Below, one piece after another: positions 12,219-23,939 of a stretch of DNA of 64,000 nucleotides. The notes beneath the pieces were generated by a model. That model was not told where the DNA came from, did not search any database, and saw only the letters and a program-made list of their open reading frames with translations. The first letter of the stretch is position 1. Each line of letters starts with the position of its first letter. The position numbers and the translations under genes were made by a program. The stretch is from Catonia carolina (taxonomy: Eukaryota > Arthropoda > Insecta > Hemiptera > Achilidae), in NCBI GenBank assembly GCA_035578175.1, contig JAQMRL010000004.1:74563901-74627900 (forward strand), read 5' to 3'.

Positions 12219-12355
12219 CACTCGTATTGTGCAGTATTTATGTACGAATGGGCGCATTGGTGACAATACAACATTTCATATAACACAAATGTTAGATTTT
12301 TACTCAAAAACCACTATGAAATGTATCCATTAATGAACTAATTGTATTTTCGCAG

Positions 12356-12670
12356 GTATTTCCAAGGCATCAAATACTGGTTGTAAATGGCGATAAATTA
12401 ATAGAAGATCCTGTATCGCAATTACAAAGAATAGAAAAGTTCCTTGGCCTTGAACCTAGAATTGGGCGCCATAATTTTTATTTTAATCACACCAAAGGTT
12501 TTTATTGCCTGAGGAATGAGACTGCCGATAAATGTCTGCGGGAAAGTAAAGGCCGACGACATCCTCACGTAGACCCAGTCGTCATCTCTAAACTTAGAAG
12601 ATTCTTCAGCGAACACAACCAAAGATTTTACGATCTAGTCGGCGAGGATCTTGGGTGGCCTGAAGAATAA
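12356..12670 (+). CDS. Heparan sulfate 3-O-sulfotransferase, terminal exon
   Basis: The last 104 residues and TAA stop, joined in phase 0 to the exon ending at 4580 (…HRWLE then VFPRHQILVVNGDKL). Visible family features are NFYFNHTKGFYCLRN, a Cys pair across CLRNETADKC that corresponds to the conserved disulfide, and the PAPS-binding SKGRRHPHVDP block. KGFYCL and the C-terminus (…FYDLVGEDLGWPEE) look closer to vertebrate 3-OST-1/5 than to the 3-OST-3 type; this is from memory of the families, not an alignment. The three exons give 256 residues, which matches a complete sulfotransferase domain. The intron before it is 7775 bp and packed with transposons, two of them HINEs in the same orientation as the gene. 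Confidence 0.93.
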   Translation, partial: VFPRHQILVVNGDKLIEDPVSQLQRIEKFLGLEPRIGRHNFYFNHTKGFYCLRNETADKCLRESKGRRHPHVDPVVISKLRRFFSEHNQRFYDLVGEDLGWPEE

Positions 12671-12810
12671 TTTCATTAATTAATTAAGTAAATAATTTAT
12701 ACTTGCTGTTACACCAAAATTGAAATTTTTTTTACAATTTAATTGTAAGTTTTATAAGTAATTTTTTAAGTACTACGAATTGTTTAAATATTTTAATAAT
12801 GTTAATTTTT

Positions 12811-12816
12811 ATTAAA
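12811..12816 (+). promoter_or_regulatory. Possible poly(A) signal of the sulfotransferase
   Basis: ATTAAA lies 141 bases after the stop codon in an AT-rich 3' UTR. No canonical AATAAA is nearer. In DNA this AT-rich the hexamer is weak evidence. Confidence 0.25.
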
Positions 12817-13440
12817 ATATTCATTGATGTAAAATGCAGAGTATAAATAGTTGTAATTAATCACATTTACAAGATTTTGTAAGAATTCATAAAATTTTAA
12901 AAAATGATCAAAGGTTTTATATAGGTGTTTTTAAAAAATGTGTTACATATTTAATGTAAACGATATGTTTGTTGTATTGGATGGACGATACAAACGTGTG
13001 CACTTTATCATTTGTTTTAGATTGTTGCTCGTGATATCTGTTAGAAGTGGAGTCTTAATTTTTCAGTATTTTGGTTACGGCATTGTATTGATTTTTTTTA
13101 ACCCTTTCAATCCCAAATTTTTTAAATACGTGTACATTGTTTCATACATTTTACTGACATTTAAATGAAATTAAATCACTTTTAGACCCTCAGCCTTTTC
13201 GATGGCCTGACAAAAAAGTGTGACACATCGCCTATGTCACATTGGATTTGATATCAAAGTTCCCAACAATATGAACAACTAAAATCATGTTCAGGCTTCT
13301 TAAACAGTATTCTCTTAACTTAGATTTATAGCAAATAAACTAAATATCATTTTAATATCAAAGCATTATTTAAGACTTAAAAAATTTAAGTCTTTAATTA
13401 AAATAGATAAAATCACTATTTACAGTATAAAATATTTTTT
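12817..13440. other. Intergenic, nothing recognised
   Basis: AT-rich sequence downstream of the sulfotransferase. The only open frames are short and low in complexity. Confidence 0.4.
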
Positions 13441-13530
13441 AAGTCAAGTATATTTACTTACAAATAAGTATAAATAAGTATACAAATAAGTATATTTACT
13501 TACGTACAAGTATATTTACTTGTACGTACA
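13441..13530. repeat. Local AAGTATATTTACTT repeat cluster
   Basis: Several copies of AAGTATATTTACTT, itself nearly palindromic, and of ACAAATAAGTAT lie within 90 bases, ending in the inverted pair GTACAAG/CTTGTAC. It would fold into a hairpin. It may be a decayed microsatellite. Confidence 0.45.
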
Positions 13531-13620
13531 TTCAACATACTCTAAGAAATGCTACTTTATTTTAGTAAATGAACACGAATATTTAAAACTAAAATTAACT
13601 TTAAAAAGAAACAAATGGTT

Positions 13621-13693
13621 GCTTCTGTGGCGTAGTGGTCAGCATCTTACACTGCAAAACGGAGGTTTCAGGTTCGACTCCTGGCTAGGGTAC
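13621..13693 (+). repeat. tRNA-like SINE head
   Basis: A-box-like TGGCGTAGTGGTCAGCAT and B box GGTTCGACTCC are spaced as in a tRNA. The 5' and 3' arms (GCTTCTG and TAGGGTA) do not pair, so a functional tRNA is unlikely. Confidence 0.5.
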
Positions 13694-14122
13694 AGAAAAT
13701 TATTACACTTCACATCCAGCGCTCTTTAATTCAAAGTAGTCGCTAACAAAATTTTTATGTCTGTTATTTCACTCCAGTTTTGAATTTTGTTTCTATGCCA
13801 CACTGGGTTAGAAAGGGTTAAGAAATAATCAATTACAAACATAATTGTTTCATAATGAATTGCAATTTAAAGAAATGTTTATGATTAAGTTAGATCTATT
13901 GTTGTTCATAGTGCTTCCAGTATTTTCATCACTGCAATTCGATATTTGTGTACTTGTAAGTTTATCACTCTCACCAAATTTCAGTGCACCTTTAATGATT
14001 ATGTACTAACCCAGTGGTCATCAACTAATGATCAAGGTCAGTTTAAAATTTTGAATAAAAGTCCAACCAATTTTTTACACAGGTCTACCTTGCCGACTAA
14101 AAATTTAGTTATGGCAATCGAA

Positions 14123-14517
14123 TGTTGTTGTTTAGGTCATCAGCCAAAAGGCTGGTTTGAACCTGCCGAGGTTTTACTAAGTAAAACGAGGGGTGAGGTG
14201 GTTTACCGTTGCCTTCCTCACTGAGTGGAAAAGTACGCTTATCAGCATGCCAGGCCCTCTGAAAAGCATATATTTTCCACTCTGCAAATGACACCTTCAC
14301 TTCATTCACCACAGGGTCTGGCTGTATAATGAAATTCATTACTTTCAGAGGAGATATCTCTGATTAGTATCTTTTACACCTCTTCCTCTTCTGTTCTTAA
14401 ATAATTCAGTCATTTAATTGGCTGACCATGTGATAAGAAACAGAACTATTTATTTTAGCCCTGCAACGAACAGATTGAATGTAAATAATTTGACACTCCA
14501 CCTGTCTGCTATGGGCG
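14123..14517 (-). repeat. rep-C copy 3
   Basis: Full-length copy from TGTTGTTGTTTAGGTC to ATGGGCG. The minus frame MNFIIQPDPVVNEVKVSF stays open. Confidence 0.85.
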
Positions 14518-17308
14518 TAATCGAATATTAGTACTAATTGTTGAATTCAAAAAGGTTTGAGCAATGAAATGTAACAACACTTTCAAACTACTGTATACAA
14601 AAGTCGTAGGTTTTTTGAATTTTGTAGCGCAATGCTATCACATGTTGTTTTCAGTCTGATCACAACCATAAACTTGTCCAGCGAGTATCAACTCTCTTCA
14701 AAGAAACTTAGGTATAGATACTGAAGTCACGAGATTGCCTTTTGCGTATGGATGGGCTGTGAGGAACGGAAGTGAAAATATGACAGTGCTGCCAACCTCA
14801 ATAGTCAGACACTACTTTTACATTTCACTACCGTGCAGTTTCTACAAACATTTTGTAAGCTGTGGTTTATTCCGAGAGAATATTTTCTTCATAAACCTTA
14901 TAAGAAATAAATGTGACCTGTAATATTGCCTATAGCTTAATTACATGACTGGGGAATGTTTGATTTACTGTAATTACCAACTACCTTATTCCATTGGAAC
15001 AAAATTTTCTACGAATGAATCACCTTCTTTACTATCGCTGTCACCGGGGTCTTCACTATCAGCTTCTCTAGTATCACCTAATCATTTTTTTTACCAGGTG
15101 TCAAAAAAACTGTTGAAGAATAGCTTCTTTACGTCTTTAATTTCCTTCTTTATTTTTCGAGTTGTGAAAAGAGAAATATCACAGTAGTTAACGACTCGCT
15201 CATGGTTTTTGTTAAGAGGCAGGGGAAAGGTATTTTTGTTTAAATTTAACTTCACAGCATGTTATTACACTGCGTATTAGATTTCGTTCAGCACTGTGAA
15301 TAGTCTGCCTATGTTTTCCAGAAACTAACATTTCTGTTTACGGTAACAAACAGTTATATTCGTACAGTTAACGTACAAAAGGTTCCGCGATACACTGTAT
15401 ATGCTCTGGGTATAGTATAAGTTTTTATTTTTGTTGTACTGAAATAACAGTAGTCGTGCAAGCTCACTGGTGCTTTTCCCCTTTACCCCTCATTGCAAAC
15501 AAAGGCAAACTCGTGACTCAAGTAACTCTATATATGTCATGATATCACTAGTTGCTCACAGCGTGGACATAGCCTAAACGTAAAATAATTCAGTTCGCAC
15601 ACAAAAATAAAATCAACTTGCAAAAAATATTATTCTCTAGAGTTCGAGGTTCACATTAAATGAATGCGATCCGAATGGGGACCATGATCTGTGAGTTGGT
15701 GAGTTGGCTGCCACTCTACTGACTCAATAGGGAGAGAAAGCATGGTTGACAATTCTCACGATAACACTTTTCTCTCATTATTCAAAAACTTAACATTTAG
15801 GCAGAAATCTTTTTAAAACACACTTATATTTTAAAATGAAAACCAGTTTATTCCAGTCCTTTGACAGATAAAATTAAGAATGTGTTACAACTATAATAAA
15901 CTACTTTTAATACCTTGATTTATATTTTTATAAGTGGGAAACCCCTCAGTGACTGACTGAGTCATTCATCATTAATTCTCCTATTTGCACAATACGTGGA
16001 ATGCTGAAATTGGGAGGGAATATTCCCTTAGGCTAAATAGAAAAGTTAAACATAAATGGTTTTGATATTCCACCATTAAAGGATTGAAAAGACTATTCAA
16101 CCCTTAAACCAACGTTTATTTTGTTATTTACTAAGTTCCAGACGAGTTGATTGAATTTCGGTGATGTTCTTTATAGTGCAACTAAAAAAAATCACTATTT
16201 AAAAAATTTGTAAATTTTAATTGAAGTTGGCAGTAAAATTGGTATAAAATAGTGTCGTATAATTTGTGCATAATTCATGATAATCATGCAGTCAGCATAC
16301 AAACATAACCTGAAACGAACAGAAATCTCAACTTTCCTTTTTATCAGTCTTCAATATTAATATTGCTTTTAATAAATCTGACTTTGATTGGTTTTCCCAT
16401 TTAAAAAATTCTTATTTTTTACAATATAACTGACTAGGGTCAATTTTTTCTCGTTCAGATATACATGGAAAATATTACTTGTTATTCTCTCGTATGATCG
16501 TAAGAAACCATCTATGCGGACCAAAACTGATGTTTCATCTTCCATTGATTAAGAGAAAAAATTTAAAAGAGTGTTGAAAAGTGCAGGAATTTTTTAAACA
16601 ATGGTGTTTGACTTTGTGTTTTATATCGTATGTGACTGTTATTGATAATTCGGTTTCTGTGTTATTTCATGTTAATACTTTTTAAGAGATGAAATGTTTG
16701 ATATTGATTTATCGTATACTCCTTTTTGAGTCTTGTATGGATTGAAATTTTTTTTAAATTGGCTTGGATTGTTCCTGCAGTTGGGTCTTCAGTTCTGTAA
16801 CCTAATCTAACCATAATTTAATATAATGTGAAAAAATTAAGTCCTTATAGACATGTAAATCGTGATAAAAATCAATGATTTATTAAAATTTTTCCCACAT
16901 TTATCATTTAATTTTTTTATATCGTTGGAAAACAATAAAATCAATCATATACACCATAACATATTCGTTCGTGTATTATTTTATAAATTATAACACCAGA
17001 TATATATATAACATATCGTAAGTAAATAAGTTTTTATGTTTTTCAAAAAAATTAAGAATAAAATGGTCTTTCAAAATAATTAATGTTAAGTACTATTTTT
17101 AGCATCAGTTTTGGTGTGACGGCAATCGATTAGTAAAATTGTAAACATATCAACCTACACATATCATGTTTTAAAGAGACCGGCCAAAGTAGTTTTAGAT
17201 TGTCTTGGAGCCAGACGTTTTATTATTTATTTAAATAAATTTTATAAATTGTAATTTTATTTAAAAAATATATTTACAGATAGTTTTTCTTTTTTGTTAA
17301 TAATTTCA
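14518..17308. other. 2.8 kb without a recognised feature
   Basis: AT-rich. One minus-strand stretch near 14990-15075 reads DTREADSEDPGDSDSKEGDSF, an acidic run of the sort found near the N-terminus of some DNA transposases, but there is no supporting domain. The frames at 14735-14923 and 14945-15187 (+) have no recognisable motif. Confidence 0.35.
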
Positions 17309-17700
17309 TGTTGTTTCGGTCATCAGCTGAAAGGCTGGTTTGAACCTCTAGAGGCTTTACTAAGTAAAACAAGGAGTGAGGTGGTTGAGCATTACCTTCC
17401 TCTCTAAGTGGAAAAGTATCCTTATCAGCATGCCAGACCCACTGAAAAGCATCTACTTTCCACCCTGCAAATTACACCTTCACTTTATTCACCTCAGGGT
17501 CTGGGTGTATAATGAAATTCATTACTCTAAAAGGTGATAACTCTATTAGTGGTATTTTACACCTCTATATCTTCTGTTCTTAAATGCTTCAGTCATATAA
17601 TTGGCTGACCGTGTTATAAGAAACAGAACAATTTTTTGTACCCGTAGAACTAGCAGATCGAGTGCAAATAATTTAGCACTCCATCTACCTGTTATGGGCA
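17309..17700 (-). repeat. rep-C copy 4
   Basis: Full-length but older. The internal frame is broken: CTCTAAGTGG in place of CACTGAGTGG creates a stop in the minus frame. Confidence 0.8.
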
Positions 17701-17898
17701 AATAATGTTATTGATTCTTATTCCTAATGAACAATGGAAAATCATTTATGAATAAATCTTTAAAATGTATTTTCTACCTTATAATTTATACAAATTTTTA
17801 AAAACATACGGTACTATAATTTTTTTACTAACCTGTGTTGCTTTTTTAATCTTCCTTTTACATATTATGTATGTATACATGCTTCTGTGGAACCACTA

Positions 17899-18284
17899 TT
17901 GTTGTTTAGGTCATCAGCCAAAAGGCTGGTTTGAACCTGTAGAGGTTTTACTAAGTATTACGAGGAGTGAGGTGGTTTACCATTGCCTTCATCACTGAGT
18001 GGAAAAGTACGCTTATCAGCAAGCCGGGCCCTCTGAAAAGCACATATTTTCCACACTGCAAATGACACCTTCATTTTATTCACCACAGGGTCTGGCTGTA
18101 TAATGAAATTCATTACTTTCAGAGGAGACACCTCTGATTAGTGTCTTTTACACCTCTACCTCTTCTGTTCTTAAATGATTGTCATTTAATTGGCTAATCA
18201 TGTGATAAGAAACAGAACTATTTATTTTAGCCCTGTAACTAACAGATTAAGTGTAAATAATTTGACACTCCACCTGTCTGTTAA
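17899..18284 (-). repeat. rep-C copy 5
   Basis: Nearly full-length. It ends at CACCTGTCTGTT and lacks the last few bases of the consensus. Only ~200 bases separate it from copy 4, in the same orientation. Confidence 0.8.
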
Positions 18285-18970
18285 ACCATTATTATCAACA
18301 TATAAAAGTTTTTTAAATAATTTATAAAAACTTTTACAGAAAATGTTTTATCTTCAGTCATTTGTTTAAAATAATTTAATTCTTCAGATTTATCATTTCA
18401 TCCACCCTTTATCCAACGATACTTGTCAGTATGTTGAATAATTTGTAAAATAAAATATATTAAAGCAGCAACTGTTCGAATGTTAGTAAAAAAAAAGGAA
18501 ATTATAATGATTTTACAATTCGGGTTGTTATATTTTGTATTCACCTCTGAGCTTAGATGATGCGGAGAACGTTACTACAAATATTTTATTAAACGATTTG
18601 AAATTTTAAATAGTACACACAAATTTAATTAAACATATAATGTGTATATCCATAACTCATCTTATTCAAAAAAGGAAAATTATTTGTAAATAATTTTTTA
18701 TTTTACTTTCTGTATTTGTATATTTATATGTATAGTTTATGATAAGATTGGATCAAAGATATTATTATATTCAAACTTTTTATAAAAAAATAATTTTACA
18801 AAGTCGTGAAAAGCATTTAAACCTTTTAATATATAATTGGGGGTATTTTATCATTTATCATTAAATTTGGCTGTATAATGAAATCTGTTGCTTTTAAATA
18901 ATATAATAATTCTAAGTCCATCAAAGGTTTTATTTTTATAATCTATAAAAAAAACTTTATTAGTTTATTT
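18285..18970. other. AT-rich spacer
   Basis: No feature recognised. A short GGCTGTATAATGAAAT block near 18867 may be a rep-C scrap. Confidence 0.35.
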
Positions 18971-19366
18971 TGTTGTTGTTTAGGTCATCGGCCAAAAGGC
19001 TGGTTTGAACCTGAAGAGGTTTTACTAAGTAAATCGAGGAGAGAGGTGGTTTACCATTGCCTTCCTCACTGAGTGGAAAAGTACACTTATCAGCATGCCA
19101 GGCCCTCTAAAAAGCATATATTTTCCACTCTGCAAATGACACTTTCACTTCATTCACCACAGGGTCTGGCTGTATAATGAAATCCATTACTTTCAGACGA
19201 GATAACTCTGATTAGTATCTTTTACACCTCTACCTCTTCTGTTCTTAAATGATTCAGTCCTTTAATAGGCTGACCATGTGATAAGAAACAGAACTATTTA
19301 TTTTAGCCCTGCAACTAACAGATTGAGTGTAAATAATTTGACACTCCACCTGTCTGTTATGGGCAA
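18971..19366 (-). repeat. rep-C copy 6
   Basis: Full-length copy from TGTTGTTGTTTAGGTCATC to TTATGGGCA, same orientation as copies 1-5. Confidence 0.85.
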
Positions 19367-19758
19367 AGTTAAGTTTATTTTATATTCATAAAATAGAAAT
19401 TAGTGAATTAAAAAGTTCTGTTACAGAGGAGAGAACGCAAGAAATATGGAATAGTACTAAATAGTAGAATGCTGGAGGAAGTTATTCATATATTTAGGGA
19501 CTGTTCAGACAGAAAATTGGAAATGTGTTTAAGTAAAAGGGTGCATTTTAACAAAACTGAAATGGATAAAGGAAGTCCAACTGAACACGGAAGAGTTGAG
19601 AATTTCAAGGGAGGATCTGATTACAAAATCTGAAAAATTTGACGAGCTAATGTAAACTACGAGGGCTATTCAGAAAGTAGGGAACGTTTTGTAAATAAAC
19701 AAAAACTATGTAAAAGAAAAAATTTTTATTATATACATCTGAAAGAGTGACTAAAATA

Positions 19759-20292
19759 CTACTTTTCTACATAGTCACCAAGCAAATTGAGGCACTTGTC
19801 ATAGCGGTGGACAAGCTTCAAAATTCCTTCTTCATAGAAATCCGCCGCCTGCGACCGCAGCCACTCAGTGACGCGCGCCCGGAGTTCCTCGTCGTCGTCG
19901 TCGAAGCGCTGTGTTGCTAGCCAGTTCTTCATTCTTGGAAACAAGTGAAAATAAGTCGGTGCAAGATCAGGACTATAGGGTGGATGAGGGAAAACCTCCC
20001 ATTTGAATGAATCAAGGAGTTCTTTTGTGCGGTTTGCCGTGTGAGGTCGGGCATTGTCATGAAGAAACAAAATTTTTGACGACAACTTTCCTCGGCGCTT
20101 GTTTTGAACTGCTCTCCTAAGGTTGCGCAATGTTTGGCAGTACCGATCAGAGTTTATTGTTGCACCACGCTCGAGAAAGTCAATGAGCAGCACACCTTGC
20201 CTGTCCCAAAACACAGTAGCCATAATCTTCCTTGCTGATTTTTGTGCGGTTTGCACGTCAAACCGCACAAAAGAACTCCTTGATTCATTCAA
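19759..20292 (-). pseudogene. Mariner transposase, C-terminal half, left arm plus spacer
   Basis: This open frame has VFWDRQGVLLIDFLERG and LHDNARPHTANRTKEL. The HDN Asp lies 34 residues before the position of the third Asp, as in DD34D mariners. The third Asp is mutated to Tyr. The N-terminus is replaced by codons read from the opposite arm, and the helix-turn-helix domain and first catalytic Asp are absent, so the product would be inactive. Confidence 0.85.
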
Positions 20293-20536
20293 ACGGGAGG
20301 TTTTCCCTCATCCACCCTATAGTCCTGATCTTGCACCGACTGATTTTCACTTGTTTCCAAGAATGAAGAACTGGCTAGCAACACAGCGCTTCGACGACGA
20401 CGACGAGGAACTCCGGGCGCGCGTCACTGAGTGGCTGCGGTCGCAGGCGGCGGATTTCTATGACGAAAGAATTTTGAAGCTTGTCCACCGCTATGACAAG
20501 TGCCTCAATTTGCTTGGTGACTATGTAGAAAAGTAG
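20260..20536 (+). pseudogene. Mariner transposase, C-terminal fragment, right arm
   Basis: Mirror copy of the left arm: KELLDSFKREVFPHPPY, then SPDLAPTDFHLF with Asp kept, then KLVHRYDKCLNLLGDYVEK and a stop at 20536. It has no start, DNA-binding region or second Asp of its own. Confidence 0.85.
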
Positions 20537-20825
20537 TATTTTAGTCACTCTTTCAGATGTATATAATAAAAAAAATTTCTTTTACATAGTTTTTGTTTAT
20601 TTACAAAACGTTCCCTGCTTTCTGAATAGCCCTCGTAATATAATATTTGAGCCAAAAACTAGAACGGAATACAACGGGGTGTATGCGAACGAGGACTATT
20701 TTTTGTTTGTATTCTTATTTTCTTTTTACTTTTGTACATTTTCTTTGCTCTGTAATGAAATATTGTTTCTGCAATTGGGCCGTAAATGGCCTGTTGTAAA
20801 CTATTCATTTAAAATAAATAAATGA

Positions 20826-22683
20826 TGTTTTTACCGCATTTGGAGCATCCCCAGAGTTTTATACTGTACGTCCAGACAGGCTTTAGCATCTGTTTGCAGA
20901 GCAGAAGTTTGTTGTACACTGATGATGAAGGTTTTCTCCCCAGCAACTAATACATTTTTTAATACCTTAACTCCTCTTTTTTTTGACATGAGATTTATGA
21001 CAAAGCGTACCATTAAGTGTCATACCGTATCTGTTCTGTATATGTGAAAAAATTATTCCCTCTTTTTTTCTAACTATACTGAAAAATTGCAGATGTTACT
21101 CCAATTATTTTATTTTATCCAAAATAAAATTTAATTGTAATTTATGATTTTTTTTATCATAAAGTTTGACTATTCTAATAAATCTGTTTCATTTAATACA
21201 ATAATTTATTTTGTATAATTGTGTAAGTATGTGTATATATTATGTAAAAGTATTTGTGTATATAAGAATTATTTGATCGTAAGACGCATGTTGATCATCG
21301 TACGAATGTATTTTAAATGTATATATAATTATTTTCAGTTAAAAATTTTATTATAATACGTACTTAACATCAAATCTGGTTCCAAGATGTCTGGATCATA
21401 TTGATCCTTGATAAAAAAAAAATAGTAAAAAATAAATAAATAAAAATATAGAAAAAATTTAATTATGTAATGATGATGTATAATATATTTCATATTTTTA
21501 TACTCCATATTGGATGTTTGTTGAATTTTTATTGTTAAAAAGTTTTTTGTCATATTGTGAATAATTTTAATTATTAATGATTAAATTATAAAGTAATAGT
21601 TTCAGAGTATTAATTAATATTTAGTAAATAAACTAATTTATAAATAAATAAATAAAATAAATAAGTTATAATTTAATAAATTTTTTATTAATATATTATG
21701 CTTTTGTGCAATTATTATTATTAATAAAATATTTACAGATAAATTAGATAAATATTTATTTATTTCTATTAGATTAATAAATAGATTTTTCTTTATCATC
21801 TTGCTTTTTAGTATTCGTTAAGTTTTTGTCGTTATTGTTTTTAAATACAAATGAAAATTTGTATTGAAAATATTTTTATGTAATTTTGTTATTGTTTATA
21901 AATTTTATTGTTATTTATGTTTTAATTTGGTCCTCATTTGTGTTATTTTATCCTTGGATTGTAATTTCGTAAATTTGGATTTATCCAAAGTAATCTGTTC
22001 CGTTGTATTACAATACATGGATTAAATATCATTAAAAATTTAGGGCTTCAATAAAATATGGTGTTTATTATATTGTATTAGTGTGATTAATAGGTTTTTT
22101 GGAGGGAGTTTTCGTAAATTAATTTTTTTTAAGTGCTGCATCCAAGAGACTCCAATCCAAAATGGAGTACAGGCCATATTAAGATAAAAATTTAAGAGAA
22201 ACTAATCTATGTGATTAGTATGATTTCTTGACTAGCAACATAGTAAATTAAACTAGTAATTGCTCCTGTGCACATGACAGGTGTAATTATTATCCTCAAA
22301 GGGGTAGATATCACAGGGGGTAGTTACATAATTGTAGTTGTTAACGCTTCTGCTACGGCGCGTTTTTAGTAGTATAGTGAATGTTCAAATGTCAAAACAC
22401 GCTCCCAAATAAATTTATTTATCTAAGGCCATTACCAATAGAAAATTGTGGAAAAATTACAGGCATTTTATAAAACACGTATTTTAAAAACATAAAAATT
22501 GGTTGCATTATTCACTAGCTACAACGGGCAAAAGTCTTTCACGCATACAAATTTGTAGGTTACTTTATATTTTTGGCTGTAACGTGCTAAAATTTAAGTT
22601 TATCATGAAATTGTTCGGAACATAATTTGTAGAAAACATTTTCATGAATAAAAGCATAGTTTACTATATAATTTAGAGTAACT
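20826..22683. other. AT-rich intergenic stretch
   Basis: Very AT-rich, with AAATAAATAAAT runs around 21400-21800. The minus frame 21013-20831 and the shadow frames here have no motif I recognise. Near 22130-22185, GTGCTGCATCCAAGAGACTCC and GAGTACAGG faintly resemble the LINE-A 3' hairpin region, too weakly to call. Confidence 0.4.
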
Positions 22684-23083
22684 TTGTTGTTGTTGTTTAG
22701 GTCATCAGCCAAAAGGCTGGTTTGAACCTGTAGAGGTTTTACTAAGTAAAACGAGGAGTGAGGTGGTTTACCGTTGCCTTCCTCACTGAGTGGAAAAGTA
22801 CGCTTATCAGCATGCCGGGCCCTCTGAAAAACACATATTTTCCACTCTGCAAACGACACCTTCACTTCATTCACCACAGGGTCTGGCTGTATAATGAAAT
22901 TCATTACTTTCAGAGGAGATAACTCTGATTAGTGTTTTTTGCACCTCTACCTCTTCTGTTCTTAAATGATTCAATCATTTAATTGGCTGACCATGTGATA
23001 AGAAACAGAACTATTTATTTTAGCCCTGCAACGAACAGATTGAGTGTAAATAATTTGACACTCCACCTGTCCGTCATGGGCAG
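22684..23083 (-). repeat. rep-C copy 7
   Basis: Full-length copy with a GTT-rich left end (minus-strand AAC tail). The minus frame starting at 22904 stays open through the tail. Confidence 0.85.
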
Positions 23084-23760
23084 GACGTAAGAGTAACATT
23101 AGCCCTAATAATTTCAGTTTGAAATTTGCAACGCTTAAAGTGGGAACAGATTCTGTAATATTCGAACAGTGTTGCATAGTCAAATTCCTGTCATTCCCCA
23201 CCCTCTTGTTCACATTACATAAATGTGAATAGTATTGACATTGAACACATATACAGTTACAAATACACATACAAAATTATGTAGTAGTGGTAAAAGGTTA
23301 GGGTTTGTAATAGGCCATGAAAAAGGTCAAGGGAGCTTTGACAAAGAAAGACAATGTTTACTCTCAGATTTTCTGCATACCACGCCAACAGTTGCATGTA
23401 GGATGAAAAGGTTTGATTTTATAGCATCTACACATTGTTCTGATGTAGTAGGTAGTTCTACGAACCATATAGATGAAATATTCCATAAGTTACATTGTCT
23501 TGAAAATAGGACGACTTCAAAAGTAACTTGGCAACTTACAACTATCGTTTCAACCTTGCTATCAATACATTTGCATTGTGTTTTATATGAAATTATTAAG
23601 CCATTCAAGGCATGTAATTTTATATTTGAATCGAACAAACCGCTTAATAAATACGTGTGCTTTTAGAGCTGGTAACTAACTACCAGGGCAACTGAGATTG
23701 CCTCCCGTAGCAGAAGGGTTAAAACAACTGTCACAAGAATTAAAAAATTGCTTGTCAGTA
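23084..23760. other. Unassigned segment with a 143-codon open frame
   Basis: The plus frame 23235-23666 is open for 143 codons and the minus strand is open over much of the same bases (23638-23327). I see no signal peptide, membrane segment or motif, and the composition gives no clear choice of strand. Most likely chance, or the relic of a repeat not otherwise present here. Confidence 0.25.
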
Positions 23761-23939
23761 CCACAGGGTCTGGCTGTATAGGGAAATTCATTACTTTCAA
23801 AAGAGATAATTCTGATTAGTGTTTTTTACACCTTTACTTCTTCAAGTCTTAAATGCTTCAGTCATATAATTAACTGACCAATATGATAAGAAACAGAATA
23901 AGTTTTTGTTACCCTGGAATTAGTAAACTGTTATGGGCA
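23761..23939 (-). repeat. rep-C copy 8, 5' half only
   Basis: Starts at CCACAGGGTCTGGCTGTATA and runs to GTTATGGGCA. The AAC-tail half is missing. Confidence 0.75.

Larger units (their letters stand above)
19660..20635. mobile_element. Palindromic mariner: inverted duplication of the 3' half
   Basis: The 976-bp element is flanked by TA (19658-19659, 20636-20637). It consists of two inverted arms of exactly 376 bases (19660-20035 and 20260-20635) around a 224-bp spacer. Each arm starts with the terminal repeat CGAGGGCTATTCAGAAAG and contains the transposase C-terminus. The arms differ at few positions. The left arm (minus) reads SPDLAPTYFHLF, with the third catalytic Asp changed to Tyr, and the right arm (+) reads SPDLAPTDFHLF. 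The inner junction repeats TGTGCGGTTTG in both orientations, suggesting a template switch at that microhomology. Confidence 0.9.
19370..20825 (+). pseudogene. LINE 3' remnant split by a mariner element
   Basis: Bases 19430-19655 hold decayed codons giving MLEEVIHIFRDCSDRKLEM, like the Cys/His block that follows the RNase H domain in I-group LINEs. After the mariner (19660-20635) the sequence resumes at 20638 with a 3' UTR-like stretch ending in an AATAAATAAATG tail near 20825. The TA target of the mariner joins the two halves. The assignment rests on one short motif and the tail. Confidence 0.4.

Noticed and set aside
13621..13693. A functional tRNA gene, and likewise at 26346, 27359, 60564 and similar sites
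   Set aside because: A and B boxes are good, but acceptor stems do not pair and the sequences recur with SINE tails and poly-A, so they are tRNA-derived SINE heads.
14990..15075. An acidic transposase N-terminus (DTREADSEDPGDSD…)
   Set aside because: Single short stretch with stops on both sides and no second motif or terminal repeats to support it.
22130..22185. Another LINE-A 3' end
   Set aside because: Only scattered words resemble the hairpin region and no poly-A or coding sequence adjoins it.
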